A stretch of 64,000 bases of DNA from Chamaelirium japonicum (lineage: Eukaryota > Streptophyta > Magnoliopsida > Liliales > Melanthiaceae). This document shows, piece after piece, positions 1 through 9,707 of the stretch. Under the pieces are notes generated by a model. That model had not been told where the DNA came from, searched no databases, and was given only the letters and a program-made list of their open reading frames with translations. Positions within the stretch are counted from its first letter, which is position 1, and the number at the start of each line of letters is the position of its first letter. The stretch spans positions 89,378,697 through 89,442,696 of the forward strand of contig OX393551.1 in NCBI GenBank assembly GCA_947650365.1, read 5' to 3'. The translations under genes were made by a program, and so were the position numbers.

Positions 1-147
1 ACGGGTTGGTTGATCACGGGTTGGTGGACGCCAGCTTGTCACCCACGTGGGGGCAACATGTGGTCTGGACTTGGCTCACGGGTTGGTTGATCACGGGTTG
101 GTGGACGCCAGCTTGTCACCCACGTGGGGGCAACATGTGGTCTGGAT
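1..147. repeat. 78-bp tandem duplication
   Basis: A block of about 69 bp beginning ACGGGTTGGTTGATCACGGG at base 1 recurs almost unchanged at base 79, a period of 78 bp. A shorter internal repeat (ACGGGTTGGT) occurs inside each copy. The block lies in the 3' non-coding part of element A, and the array may continue left of the window. No coding function is visible. Confidence 0.8.
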
Positions 148-790
148 ATTTGGTGCTGGTCTTTAAGGGAAGGCCGTGACAGCTTGATGCAATGAAGGCT
201 GTGATCAAGTGGGAATGAGAGGCGGAGTGTTGGGTGGATCGGCGCACATGCATGAATGCATGCATGGAAGTTCCATGCATGATGGAAGGGAAGGCTGTGA
301 TAGCTTGATGCACAAATGATGGCATTGATTATGGCCATTGATTCACACCTTTGATGCTTGCTTCAAGGGTCAAAAGTTGACAACTCAGGTGAAGGCTATG
401 TAAACGTTTGGTGTATACACCACGCGTGCTCCCAACCCGGCACGCTATGGTCGTTTGATTTGAATTATTCTTGATCAAACACCATACAACCAAAAGGTAT
501 TTCAAATGGACTGAACACCCAGATCGGTCAAACTTGGATCTCCTCTTTCTAGTTGGAGGAATCTTCTGCACTGAAATTGGGTCCCGCTACCAATGCGAAT
601 CCCGCTCGTTGATGACATGCTACCGGGATTGTGGAATTAATAGACCAAGCTCCCGTTATTTGCGAGCATGGATAATGTTCGATAATGTAGCGCTCCTGGA
701 TGTTGTGACAAGATCCCTATCACAGTTGTTGGTGCCTGCTAACTTTAGGAAAGCAATTGAATGCCTTGCTACTGAATAGTGTTGAGGCCA
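148..790. other. 3' non-coding sequence of element A, no gene seen
   Basis: This stretch lies between the duplication at the window start and the 119-bp array. It contains alternating purine-pyrimidine palindromes around 246-290 (CATGCATG motifs flanking a GGAAGTTCC centre). A 102-aa open frame on the plus strand (471-779) has no motif I recognise and lies antisense to the element. It is best taken as chance. Confidence 0.4.
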
Positions 791-1411
791 AATTATCCGG
801 TCAAGGTTCGAGTGATCGGCAAAAAACCTTGGTTTTTTGCCAGATCCAGTAAAAAATCGACCGATCGAATGATTTTAGCCGATCGGACAAGTTTGTCCGA
901 TCGGTAAAAAATTATCCGGTCAAGGTTCGCGTGATCGGCAAAAAACCTCGGTTTTTTGCCAGATCCAGTAGAAAATCGACCGATCGAATGATTTTAGCCG
1001 ATCGGACAAGTTTGTCCGATCGGTAAAAAATTATCCGGTCAAGGTTCGAGTGATCGGCAAAAAACCTCGGTTTTTTGCCAGATCTAGTAGAAAATCGACC
1101 GATCGAATGATTTTAGCCGATCGGACAAGTTTGTCCGATCGGTAAAAAATTATCCGGTCAAGGTTCGCGTGATCGGCAAAAAACCTCGGTTTTTTGCCAG
1201 ATCCAGTAGATAATCGACCGATCGAATGATTTTAGCCGATCGGACAAGTTTGTCCGATCGGTAAAAAATTATCCGGTCAAGGTTCGAGTGATCGGCAAAA
1301 AAACCTCGGTTTTTTGCCAGATCTAGTAGAAAATCGACCGATCGAATGATTTTAGCCGATCGGACAAGTTTGTCCGATCGGTAAAAAATTATCCGGTCAA
1401 GGTTCGAGTGA
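791..1411 (-). repeat. 119-bp tandem repeat, about five units (element A 3' region)
   Basis: AATTATCCGGTCAAGGTTCG starts at 791, 910, 1029, 1148, 1267 and 1387, giving a 119-bp period, with one 120-bp unit caused by an extra A. Each unit carries GATCGG-rich palindromes and a short inverted repeat around AAAAAACC/GGTTTTTT. Reverse-complemented, the unit resembles the larger 116-119 bp array of element B at 24240-26330, which occupies the same position in that element. It is therefore a family feature and not a random satellite. Confidence 0.92.
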
Positions 1412-2047
1412 GGCCACGAGCGAAGACTTCGATTTGAATGCTGAGACTCAGGTCTCGGACTTTGCTGCCTCGTGCCAAGGTTGCGAGCTTGGACTTTCGA
1501 CCAAATGCCAAGATGTCGGTCTCAGACTTTGACTAAATTTGGACTTTGTTCGAATGTTGCGGTTCATGCCTCAGACTTTGCCCTTGAATGGTTGATGAGT
1601 CCGTCTGTAAGTTGTTGGAGGATTGTTTCTCCGATCTCCTTAGTTTGACAGAAATTAGGCCGAAACGTTCTCTCAACTAATTTGGAGCGTGGAGCACGTC
1701 TTTGTATGTTGATGCTGGCTATAGAAGATTGTAGATTCACCCCCTCATCGATGGTGGATTTCCAGAACGAGTCTTCCTCGAGCATGAGAGCACGTGATGC
1801 TCTCTTATGAGTGTCGAATGGTAGAAGTCTTCTGTAGTGACTTGGTAAGTTTGAGAGATGTCCTGCCTCTGGAGTGACATTGGCTGAATGCTGCTCGACG
1901 CGTGGGACCTTGATCTTCATGTCGAGATGTGTTGGGGCAAAGAGCTTTAGGCTTTGCTAGGGTGCCGAGAGCAGGTCTCGGATTTTGGACTTGCTGCACG
2001 TCGAGGCAGCGAAGGTGTCTTGGATTATGTATCTGAGTGTTGATATT
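1412..2047 (-). other. Spacer between the two 3' arrays of element A
   Basis: In element B the corresponding interval carries the long antisense ORF, but here I see no trace of it. The sequence has repeated CTCGGACTTTG-like words (1450-1580). A 118-aa open frame on the element sense strand (1920-1564) contains no domain I recognise. It could be an extra ORF of this gag-only element or a chance frame. Confidence 0.35.
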
Positions 2048-2660
2048 CTGGTAGCTTGAAATTGAGAGTTGTGCTGTTTCACAACCCGAAACCGTTTAAC
2101 ATTTGCACGTAAAGGGTCGTGTCGCAACACGAGGCCCTAAACTTGTTAGACGACCTGGTAGCTTGAAATTGAGAGTTGTGCTGTTTCACAACCCGAAATC
2201 GTTTAACATTTGCACGTAAAGGGTCGTGTCGCAACACGAGGCCCTAAACTTGTTAAACGACCTGGTAGCTTGAAATTGAGAGTTGTGCTGTTTCACAACC
2301 CGAAATCGTTTAACATTTGCACGTAAAGGGTCGTGTCGCAACACGAGGCCCTAAACTTGTTAAACGACCTGGTAGCTTGAAATTGAGAGTTGTGCTGTTT
2401 CACAACCCGAAATCGTTTAACATTTGCACGTAAAGGGTCGTGTCGCAACACGAGGCCCTAAACTTGTTAAACGACCTGGTAGTTTGAAATTGAGAGTTGT
2501 GCTGTTTCACAACCCGAAACCGTTTAACATTTGCACGTAAAGGGTCGTGTCGCAACACGAGGCCCTAAACTTGTTAAACGACCTGGTAGCTTGAAGGTTG
2601 AGCTGGCTCAACTTGAATTTGCTTGAAGGTTTGAAACTGAATATTGCGCTGTCTCATAAC
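2048..2660 (-). repeat. 107-bp tandem repeat, five units plus partial
   Basis: CTGGTAGCTTGAAATTGAGA-type units start at 2048, 2155, 2262, 2369, 2476 and 2583, an exact 107-bp period. The last copy is divergent and fades by about 2660. Each unit contains GGGTCGTGTCGCAACACGAG, itself a near palindrome. The reverse complement (TGCGACACGACCC) recurs every 100 bp just after integrase in element B (21874-22151). The array therefore lies directly downstream of pol in both elements. Confidence 0.93.
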
Positions 2661-2721
2661 TCAGAATTTGAACGGACAAGTAGACGTTTGAAAGCAATCT
2701 TTATTCAACATAGAATTTACA

Positions 2722-2930
2722 TCATAGATAGAACAATTTAAGATTTCGAGCATTCCAAGCCCGTGGCAATCGATAGAATCCTTGGCCTCCTTCTGATTTG
2801 ACTTTGTATAGACCTTCCCAGTTGGGATCTAGTTTCCAGCTGCTGTGTTCTCTGACGATACAAATGGTCGCTTGAAAGTTGATCATCTCCAACCCCCCAG
2901 ATTTTTCCATATCGAGGGAGATCTTCACTA
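2722..2930 (-). pseudogene. pol remnants of element A (integrase C-terminal tail only)
   Basis: The last roughly 40 codons on the minus strand read like the C-terminal tail of a gypsy integrase: WKLDPNWEG near 2825, then FYRLPRAWNARNLKLFYL to the stop at 2722. The matching tail in element B is GKLAPNREGPY followed by AWNARYLKIFYP. Just upstream, SFEHH and a GGWR/GGLE segment resemble the linker between RNase H and integrase seen in element D near 41100 (SLEHH, GGWR). At least two internal deletions therefore removed protease, RT, RNase H and the integrase core. Confidence 0.75.
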
Positions 2931-4634
2931 GTGATGTTCGAAGGAATGATTTTGCCTGCCTTTGAGAAACTCTTGGAGATGTCCTACACGTAGCAGATCT
3001 TCCAAATGATGCCTTAGCCGGTGGCACTGATCAGTTGAATGACCATGACTGCGATGGAAATCACAGTAGACGGTTTTGTCTGTAGTGGCCTTAGTGTCGG
3101 GCTGCAGTGGATTAGGCCATCGGAGGAACTCTTCATGCTGAATTCGATCGAGGATCTGTTCGATTGGTAGATTCCATTTGGTAAAAGTAGTCTTCTTTGG
3201 AGGAGATCGGCGTCCATCGTTTCTTAATCGCTTGGGTGCGAGAGGAACTTCTGCTTCTGCATTGTAGGCTCTGGTAGCATATTTTGTGGTTTCCCTTTCG
3301 GCGGGTCGCCTCTTCGTCTCTCGTCCCTTTCGGGCAACTTGATCATCCTCAACCTCAATTTCCCGTTGGATTCGATCAAACATTGAACCTAGGGAAAGAG
3401 GAGGATTGCGAATGAAGTCGTTGTAAATGTGCATGTCGAAGCGGAGTGCATTCTGAAATGCCAACATGATAGCTTCATCATCCAGATGCCTCCCAGAGAG
3501 GGCAGCGTGCTCATTGCGAAATCTCCTTGTGAAGCTGCGAAGACTCTCATCCGAACCCATCCTTAGCCGATAGAGGGAATCGAGCTTCTTCTCCGGCTTC
3601 AAATTAAGTTGATAATGTTGCACAAAGAGATTGGCTAAGACGCTGAACTGAGTAATGGATCCAGCTCGAAGGTTGTGGTACCAATCGAGGGATGGCTCAT
3701 CGAGGCTCCCGGCCAAGGTGCGGCAGAGCACGTTGTTCTCTTCTTCATGCGGTGTCAGGGATTGTTTGAAAGAGAGTATATGGAGAGTTGGATCTCCTTT
3801 GACGCAATTGAATTTGGGTAGAGTGGGTGTTCTCCATCCCCTTGGAAATGCTGACTCGAATAAGCTTCGATGGAGGGGTCCGACGGAGGAGTATCCATCC
3901 CTACGACCCTGCCCTCGACTTAGATGGAGATCGAGGGGTAAGATCGAGAGGTCCTGTTCGGCAGGTTGGAGTCGATGACGAAGGTCCGATCCGAGCCCAC
4001 GTTGAAGCGGATCGGATGGTGAAACTCTATTCTTCGAGGGCGCACCTTTCATCTGACATCTTCTCGAGTCATCTTGCTTTGAAGGGACTCTTTTGTTGAA
4101 GTTGCGACCAGGAGTGGATTGAGAGGATTCGTCGTCGAGGCGGTCCCAAACACTCTGCTTCCACAGGGCAGCAGAGGGAGTTGGATCGCGTCGAACCCTT
4201 TCGAGGGTAGTAGTGCCCATTGACCTCTGTTGCTCAGAGTGGATTGAATGTTGCGGAAGATCGACCCTCTCATTTGTAGAGGGGATAGGAAGAGCGATCC
4301 CAGCCTCAGAAGCTGCCCTCTTGAGAGCATCCCTCTCAGCGGTGAGGGTGACGTTTTGCTTTGCAAATTGAAGCAGTTGAAAGTCGACCGCTGAAATTTG
4401 ATATGTCGAAGGAGGGTCTTTAGCAGGAGTGGGGGTTGTTTGACCAATTGATTGTCGCGCAGGGTGGATGATCGGTCGATCGACAGATCTTCCACTCCCT
4501 GAATGAACCCCCATCTCTGGGACAGCAAGGGGCTGTCCGAAATTGAGCCTTTGACTCATTGATCGAGTCTCAGGACGAGCTTGTTGTTGAGTATAACTTC
4601 CTTCTGGTTGACCCTGGTGTTTGGTTCTCGCCAT
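2928..4634 (-). CDS. gag: Gag polyprotein of element A, 568 aa, intact
   Basis: This is the structural protein that would form virus-like particles and package element RNA in the cytoplasm. It starts MARTKHQGQPEGS, about 145 bp after the primer site. Its N-terminal third is low-complexity, with a stretch around residues 80-110 (FQLLQFAKQNVTLTAERDAL) that may be helical. The capsid-like retrotrans_gag region spans roughly residues 265-410 (FPRGWRTPTLPKFN, EPSLDWYHNLRAGSI, SLRSFTRRFRNEHAAL). Near the C-terminus is YCDFHRSHGHSTDQC, the CxxH...GHxTxxC zinc-knuckle type of Tat-lineage gags. It ends at SFEHH, which belongs to a region downstream of RNase H in D, so the last codons are fused across a deletion. 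No stop or frameshift interrupts it, unlike the gags of B and D. It could act in trans if expressed, which is inference. Confidence 0.88.
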   Translation of the reverse strand: MARTKHQGQPEGSYTQQQARPETRSMSQRLNFGQPLAVPEMGVHSGSGRSVDRPIIHPARQSIGQTTPTPAKDPPSTYQISAVDFQLLQFAKQNVTLTAERDALKRAASEAGIALPIPSTNERVDLPQHSIHSEQQRSMGTTTLERVRRDPTPSAALWKQSVWDRLDDESSQSTPGRNFNKRVPSKQDDSRRCQMKGAPSKNRVSPSDPLQRGLGSDLRHRLQPAEQDLSILPLDLHLSRGQGRRDGYSSVGPLHRSLFESAFPRGWRTPTLPKFNCVKGDPTLHILSFKQSLTPHEEENNVLCRTLAGSLDEPSLDWYHNLRAGSITQFSVLANLFVQHYQLNLKPEKKLDSLYRLRMGSDESLRSFTRRFRNEHAALSGRHLDDEAIMLAFQNALRFDMHIYNDFIRNPPLSLGSMFDRIQREIEVEDDQVARKGRETKRRPAERETTKYATRAYNAEAEVPLAPKRLRNDGRRSPPKKTTFTKWNLPIEQILDRIQHEEFLRWPNPLQPDTKATTDKTVYCDFHRSHGHSTDQCHRLRHHLEDLLRVGHLQEFLKGRQNHSFEHH

Positions 4635-4759
4635 TCAGAGTGCGAAGGGTACAACGAGATTGCCGACGTCCGATCAGTTGTCTGATCAACCGAGGGGGCG
4701 AGGAAGTTTGGCTATTGATCTGGTAGTCGAAGTAGAGAGGACACGGCTTCTCGCTCGGA

Positions 4760-4776
4760 TCCCACAGACGGCGCCA
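4760..4776 (-). other. Primer-binding site of element A
   Basis: Minus strand TGGCGCCGTCTGTGGGA lies three bases inside the 5' LTR end. The same site in elements B and D reads TGGTGCC, a one-base change in the most 3' part of the tRNA match. This type of site is typical of Tat-lineage gypsy elements. Which tRNA it pairs with was not checked. Confidence 0.8.
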
Positions 4777-5173
4777 AACTGTGGGGGAAAATCTTCGTGC
4801 CGACCCGAAGACTCTCGCAGCACCAGTCAATTGAAGGTTCGAGTTGACGTCGAAGATCGTTGTCCGATCTGTTGATTGAAGTTGAAGCCTTTTGATATGT
4901 GAATTGAAAGTGATATGCAATCAGAGAGATTGTGACACGAGATGTGATCTCGGAGTTCAGCCGAAGCCTACGTCTCCGTGCTATAGGGAGCAACCCGAAT
5001 TCACTAACACTTTAGTTGAAGTGACCTCGACAGGCCGAGTGCCACTGAAAACCCTCTGATCTCTTCGAAGGAGAAAAGAAGATCAAAGAGAGATGGTAGA
5101 TCAGAAGTTGGAAATCCCAGAGCTCTGGTTTTTAGAATTCAGAGTTCCATCCTTTTACATTCGAAGGCTCTGC

Positions 5174-5181
5174 TATTTATA
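5174..5181 (-). promoter_or_regulatory. TATA box of the element A LTR
   Basis: TATAAATA on the minus strand sits between the minisatellite and the conserved downstream block. The identical motif occurs at the same place in both LTRs of element B (11152 and 26822). It probably sets the transcription start of the element. Confidence 0.75.
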
Positions 5182-5228
5182 GGATTCTCTGGGAGGAATT
5201 CTGGGGTAAATGGCGGTTTCTGCTGTCG

Positions 5229-5925
5229 TATCTGGGGGTCCTCCAGGCAGGGCAGGTGGGTCCCGTGGTAGTCCTCTTGGGCCCACCAGGCAGGACTGGT
5301 GGGTCCCGCTGTGGAACTCGGGGGCCCACCAGGCAGGGCCGGTGGGTCCCGCTGTGGTACTCGGGGGCCCACCAGGCAGGGCCGGTGGGTCCCGCTGTGG
5401 TACTCGGGGGCCCACCAGGCAGGGCCGGTGGGTCCCGCTGTAGTCTTCGGGGGCCCACCAGGCAGGGCCGGTGGGTCCCGCTGTAGTCTTCGAGGGCCCA
5501 CCAGGCAGGGCCGGTGGGTCCCACTGTGGTACTCGGGGGCCCACCAGGCAGGGCCGGTGGGTCCCGCTGTAGTCTTCGGGGGCCCACCAGGTAGGGCCGG
5601 TGGGTCCCGCTGTGGTACTCGGGGGCCCACCAGGCAGGGCCGGTGGGTCCCGCTGTGGTACTCGGGGGCCCACCAGGCAGGGCCGGTGGGTCCCTCTGTG
5701 GTACTCGGGGGCCCACCAGGCAGGGCCGGTAGGTCCCGCTGTAGTCTTCGGGGGCCCACCAGGCAGGGCCGGTGGGTCCCGCTGTGGTACTCGGGGGCCC
5801 ACCAGGCAGGGCCGGTGGGTCCCGCTGTAGTCTTCGGGGGCCCACCAGGCAGGGCCGGTGGGTCCCGCTGTGGTACTCGGGGGCGCACCAGGCAGGGCCG
5901 GTGGGTCCCGCTGTTTGCAGACTTC
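5229..5925 (-). repeat. 43-bp GC-rich minisatellite in LTR A, about 16 units
   Basis: The plus-strand unit GGTGGGTCCCGCTGTGGTAC... starts every 43 bp (5256, 5299, 5342 and so on to 5901). On the element strand each unit holds GGGACCCACCGGCCCTGCCTGG followed by a variable tail. Because 43 is not a multiple of three and stops are rare, all six frames stay open for 200-360 codons. None of those frames is a gene. Related units with other periods occur in the LTRs of B (44 bp) and D (40 bp). Confidence 0.95.
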
Positions 5926-6580
5926 TTGCCAAAATTTGCACCCACAATATCTGAAGAGAGGGACGGTAAAATAAGTAAAGAGAATCAATTAGAAAGAAAA
6001 TAGGGGAGATAGGAGGGGGTGCGATCAGATGGTTTTGAATAACACGGACGGCTGCGATCAGGTTTTGATTAAATGGAAATAAAGGAAAAAAGAGAGATAG
6101 GGGATAGTGGGGAGTTGTTATCAGGTTGGGCGATTGGGATTTAAAAGAGAGAGACTTGGATAAGAGCATGGCTTCGCATGGGTTGATGCGGCCATGGATG
6201 GCTATGATGTGTGCTGTAATGCTTGGGATGGGTTTTTGAGAGCTGTGATTAGGTTTCAAGAGATAGAGAGAAAGGATGGAGTCATGTGCATGAGATGTGG
6301 ACTTGCATGGGGTTGGATTTTTTGTTCACTACCTAGAGCTCGAATGAGCTGGTAAGGATGGGTCGACGGCTAATAGCGAGTAAGTTCGTACGTGTATGAC
6401 TTTGAGATTGGGTGAGATGTCTACAGATATGGCAAAAAGGTGGGGAGGAGGAAAAAGAACAGTGGACTTAGCAGTAATTCGCACGTGTGACATGTGTGTG
6501 TGTGAGAGAGAGAGACGTATGTGTAGGGGTGGCAATGGGTCGTGTTGGGTTGGTTTTACATATGGTATACCATCGCGGTG

Positions 6581-6644
6581 CGGTGCGGTTTCGGTGTTGC
6601 GGTGCAATCTCGGTTTTGCCCAAAACCGCACCGAAACCGCACCG
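6581..6644. repeat. Inverted repeat with perfect 16-bp arms
   Basis: CGGTGCGGTTTCGGTG (6581-6596) is the exact reverse complement of 6629-6644, with a 32-base spacer that is partly self-complementary. It sits inside hAT-like or Helitron-like debris. It could be an internal stem of a foldback element. No function is assigned. Confidence 0.75.
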
Positions 6645-7424
6645 TTGTTATTCCTAAACGAAAGCGCTAACTTCATGCCAATCGGCACGGGCGAGAAAAT
6701 GGGTGTCCCTATGAATGCCATTGTTGTCGTCGAAAGTGTTTTATTGCCAAAGACGTTCAACTGTGTTGGCACCAAAGATGGCCTGCTGCAGTGCCGACGG
6801 GCACATGCACTATCCTTTTAAAAAAACGGGTAAACCCGCTAAGACCCAATAAGATCGGTTTAAAATTTTAATTTTTTTTTTTTTATTTTATCTTTCGTTG
6901 CAGCTCATTATCATGGGTGTCATGATCACAGGCGTCTATTGAACCCATCGCATACTATGATCGGATGTTGGGTAGATCATTGGAGGGCCAATCACGTCTG
7001 TTTCTTTACCTGTCGATTCGGACTGAGTGCGATGCACGGGTCGGGTATGGGTGCAACGGACGGCTGTGATTTGGGGTACAGATAAATGGTGTAGAAGATT
7101 TGGATTCGGGGTTGGGGGGTGGGGTGGTGGTTGCCCGCTTCGTGTCAGTTGGGGGGTGTCTTGTCGCCGAAGACGGCCTGACAAGTGTATTGCCACCTAA
7201 TGCGGTCCGCTGCAGTGCCGACGGCCAAGTGTGTTGTCGTCGCACCGAAGGCTCCCACTTCGTGCCAATCGGCATGAGCATGCTTAAGGCGGTCAAGTGT
7301 GTTGTCGTCGCATACGACGGTGGGGGAAGGGGTGGGGGTGGTGATGCTCGGGGGGTGTTTTGCTGCCGAAGGCGGTCCGTTGCATTGTTGATAGGTGTGT
7401 TGCAACCGAAGGCGGCCCGCTGCA

Positions 7425-7451
7425 GTGCCGACAGGCACGGGCATGCACTAG
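7425..7451 (+). mobile_element. 3' terminus of a Helitron-like element (5' part not identified)
   Basis: The stem GTGCC-GACA-GGCAC (7425-7438) is followed by exactly nine bases (GGGCATGCA) and CTAG (7448-7451). Helitrons characteristically end in a small hairpin, a short spacer and CTRR. The same hairpin, nine-base spacing and CTAG recur at 7998-8024 and 28818-28844. Confidence 0.7.
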
Positions 7452-8024
7452 TCTATATAACATGGCACGTCGGTTTTGTACTAACTAGACAAAACGGAAG
7501 CTAATTAGGACAAACTGACTGGACAAAAATGAACCGAATAGATTTAACCATTTGTTCAAAAATCAACGCACGATCTCTATTTCCCCGTCCATTCGTTCAA
7601 AAATCAACCCACGATTTATATTTCCCCATCAACCAATTCCCTCGCTAACCATTTAAACTGCACTAAACCTCTAAAATCCCGACCAATTTAAAATGCACTA
7701 AACCTGATCGTTCATCCCGTGATCATTGTTCGCATCAACGGCTATAACCCGCCTGTTGAAATTTCGGCCGCCCCAAACCATCGGGTCGATTTCGAAGAAT
7801 CCGTTCAAATAGAGACAGCTGCCATTAATCTATTATAGGGGGAGGGGGAGTTGGTCGCACTGAAGGCGCTCGCAGCGCTTCGTGCCAATCGGCATGGGCG
7901 AGGAAATAGGTGTCCCTATGAACGCCGGTGTCATCGTCGAAAGTGTTTTGTTACCGAAGGCGTTCAGGTGTGTTTCCACCGAAGGTGGCCCGCCGCAATG
8001 CCGACAGGCACGGGCATGCACTAG
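7452..8024 (+). mobile_element. Helitron-like element H1, non-autonomous, 573 bp
   Basis: It starts TCTATATAACATGGCAC directly after the CTAG of the preceding element and ends with the hairpin TGCC-GACA-GGCA (7998-8011), GGGCATGCA and CTAG (8021-8024). The start matches the 5'-TC rule and is shared with H2 (8025) and H3 (28845). It encodes no Rep/helicase. A roughly 38-bp duplicated stretch (around CGTTCAAAAATCAAC, 7552-7625) lies inside. Confidence 0.65.
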
Positions 8025-8125
8025 ACTATATAACATGGCACAGCGATTTCGTACTAACTAGGAAAAAAAGAATCAAAAGCTGACTAGATAAAATGGAATG
8101 CTGACTAGACAAAACAAATATATAA

Positions 8126-8343
8126 TATAGTGTTATTTTGACTTTGCCCCCCAAATTTTTCCTTGAATTAGACTTTACCCCCCATCTTTTCATTAATTAG
8201 ACTTTACCCCCCAAAACTAACCATTTTGGGGGGTGAGCTGATGGAACAGTTTGTTTTCGGGGGTAAAGTCTAATTAATGAAATATGGGGGTAAATTCTAA
8301 TTCATGGCAAAATTTGGGGTGCCAAGTCAAAATAACCCTATAC
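8126..8343. mobile_element. Foldback/MITE-like element, copy 1
   Basis: The left end TATAGTGTTATTTTGACTT is matched by the inverted right end, whose reverse complement reads TATAGGGTTATTTTGACTT. Most of the roughly 215 bp can fold back on itself, with runs such as GACTTTGCCCCCC and GTCTAATTAATGAAA repeated in inverted form. It has no coding capacity. The flanking TA or TATA could be a target duplication. The superfamily is not determined. Confidence 0.7.
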
Positions 8344-9641
8344 TGAAACTACTGAAACCGTCGAACCTTCGGTTGAAACAGACCGAAACTGCCGAAACCG
8401 TCGAAACTCCGGCCGAAACTGCCGAAATTGACGAAACCTTCAAAACCGCTGAAACTGCCGAAACTACCGAAATCACTGAAACTCCGGTCGAAACTGCCAA
8501 AACCGCCGAAACTCCGACCGAAACCTTCAAAACCGCTGAAACTGCCGAAATCGTCGAAACCGCAGAAACTGCCGAAACTACCGAAATTGCCGAAACCGCC
8601 GAAATCGCCGAAACTGCCGAAATCGCCGAAACCGCCGAAATTGCCGAAACTGCCGAAACAACTGAAACTGTCAAAATCGCCGAAACTACCGAAACCGCAA
8701 AAACTGCTGAAACCGCCAAAACTGCCGAAACCGCTGAAATCGCTGAAACTGCCGAAACTGTCGAAACCGATGAAACTGCCGAAACTGCCGCAATCGTCGA
8801 AACTACCAAAATCGCCAAAACTGCCGAAATCGAAGAAACCACCGAAATTGTCAAAATCGCCGAAATTGCCGAAATTGTCGAAATCACCATAACTGCCGAA
8901 ACCGTCGAAAACGCCGAAACTGTCGAAACCGCCGAAATCGCCGAAATTGCCAAAACCACCGAAACTGCCAAAACAGTCGAAACTGCTGAAACTGCCAAAA
9001 TTTCGAAACTGCCGAAACCGCTGAAACTGTAGAAACCATCGAAACTGCCGAAACCGCTGAAATCACCGTAACTACCGAAACCGCCGAAACTGTCAAAACA
9101 GCCGAAACCATAGAAACTTCCAAATCCGCCGAAATCGCCGAAACTACCGAAACCGCCGAAATCGCCGAAACCGCAGAAACCGCCGAAATCACCGAAAGCA
9201 CCGAAACCGCTGAAACTATCGAAATCGCCGAAACTGCCGTAACCGTCGAAACTACCGAAACCGCAGAAACCATCGAAACTGCTGAAACTGCTAAAACCAC
9301 CGAAACCGCAAAAACTACCAAAACCGCTGAAACCGTAGAAATTGCCGAAACTGCCTTTCGCCGAAACTGTCGAAACCATCGAAATTGCCGAAATCACCGA
9401 AACTGCCTAAATAGCCGAAACTGCCAAAACCGCCGAAACTGTCAAAACCGCAGAAACTGCTGCAACCGTCGAAATCGTCGAAACTGCCGAAATCACCAAA
9501 ATGGCCAAAAACGTCAAAACCGCCAAAACCATCGAAACTGCCGAAATTGCCGAAACTGCCGAAACTACCGAAATCGTCGAAACCGCAAAAACATCGAAAT
9601 TGTGGAAATCGCCGAAACTGTCGAAATCACCGAAACTGCCT
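8344..9641 (+). repeat. 9-bp satellite (CCGAAACTG), block 1
   Basis: The unit CCGAAA(C/T)(T/C)(G/C) repeats about 140 times with point changes. Because the period is three codons, one strand gives AET-type repeats and the other VSA- and FGS-type repeats in long open frames. Those frames reflect the period only. The plus strand is rich in A and C within units, giving marked strand asymmetry. The same satellite continues at 9925-10727 and 27241-28670. Confidence 0.95.
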
Positions 9642-9707
9642 AGGACAAAAAGAATCAAAAGCTGACTAAATAAAATCGAATACTGACTAGACAAAACAAA
9701 TATATAA

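Larger units (their letters stand above)
1..5946 (-). mobile_element. Element A: Tat-like Ty3-gypsy retrotransposon, gag-only, 3' end outside window
   Basis: Read on the minus strand, the order is 5' LTR (5946-4780), tRNA primer site, intact gag (4634-2928), a few scraps of pol (to 2722), a 107-bp tandem array, a 119-bp tandem array and further 3' non-coding sequence. The 3' LTR is not present and should lie left of base 1. Protease, reverse transcriptase, RNase H and the integrase core are absent, so the element cannot move on its own. This matches the general idea of gag-only terminal-repeat retrotransposons (TR-GAG). The LTR, gag, primer site and both 3' arrays are clearly related to element B at 10728-27240, a degenerate but structurally complete relative. 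Confidence 0.8.
4780..5946 (-). mobile_element. 5' LTR of element A, 1167 bp
   Basis: Read on the minus strand it starts TGTGGGTGCAAATTTTGGC and ends CCCCCACA, giving the short inverted terminal repeat TGTGGG/CCCACA. It holds a 43-bp minisatellite in its upstream part, a TATA box at 5181-5174 and about 390 bp downstream of it that resemble the LTRs of B and D. The second LTR and the target duplication lie outside the window. Confidence 0.88.
5947..7451. other. Repeat-derived spacer with Helitron-like tail, no gene
   Basis: No coding gene is seen. Near 6523 GTAGGGGTGGCAATGGGTC resembles the start of the hAT element at 14714 without a matching right end. A hairpin lies at 6581-6644, and a T-rich run at about 6870-6890. 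From about 6780 to 7451 words such as CCGAAGGCGGCCCGCTGCAG recur, as in the 3' parts of the Helitron-like units to the right. The degenerate end GTGCCGACGGGCAC at 6791-6804, followed by CTAT, may be an older Helitron terminus. Open frames here are short and anonymous. Confidence 0.45.
8060..9641. repeat. First copy of a 1582-bp direct duplication
   Basis: The block runs from CTAGGA...AAAGAATCAAAAGCTGACTA through a foldback element and a 9-bp satellite. It restarts at about 9640-9642 with the same words. The foldback left ends at 8126 and 9708 are 1582 bp apart. The second copy is cut by element B at 10728. It indicates a segmental duplication inside H2 before B inserted. Confidence 0.8.

Noticed and set aside
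471..779. 102-aa plus-strand frame as the antisense ORF of element A
   Set aside because: No similarity to the antisense protein of element B, no basic or coiled-coil part, and it lies on the far side of the 119-bp array.
791..1411. CRISPR-like array of regular repeats
   Set aside because: Whole 119-bp units repeat without unique spacers, inside a plant retrotransposon.
1590..1620. TTGATGAGTCCGTCTG, hammerhead-like core
   Set aside because: First base differs from the core, the GAAAC part and stem are absent.
5177..6259. Open frames of 200-360 codons on both strands with PALPGGPP-type or GGPPGRAGGSR-type repeats
   Set aside because: They follow the 43-bp minisatellite of LTR A, which leaves all frames open. 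No start context or unique protein part is convincing.
8304..9397. Proteins of AET, PKLPK, VSAVSA or FGSFG repeats, plus the strand
   Set aside because: These are products of the 9-bp satellite, where any frame without stops stays open. The same holds for 9886-11160 and 26811-28358.
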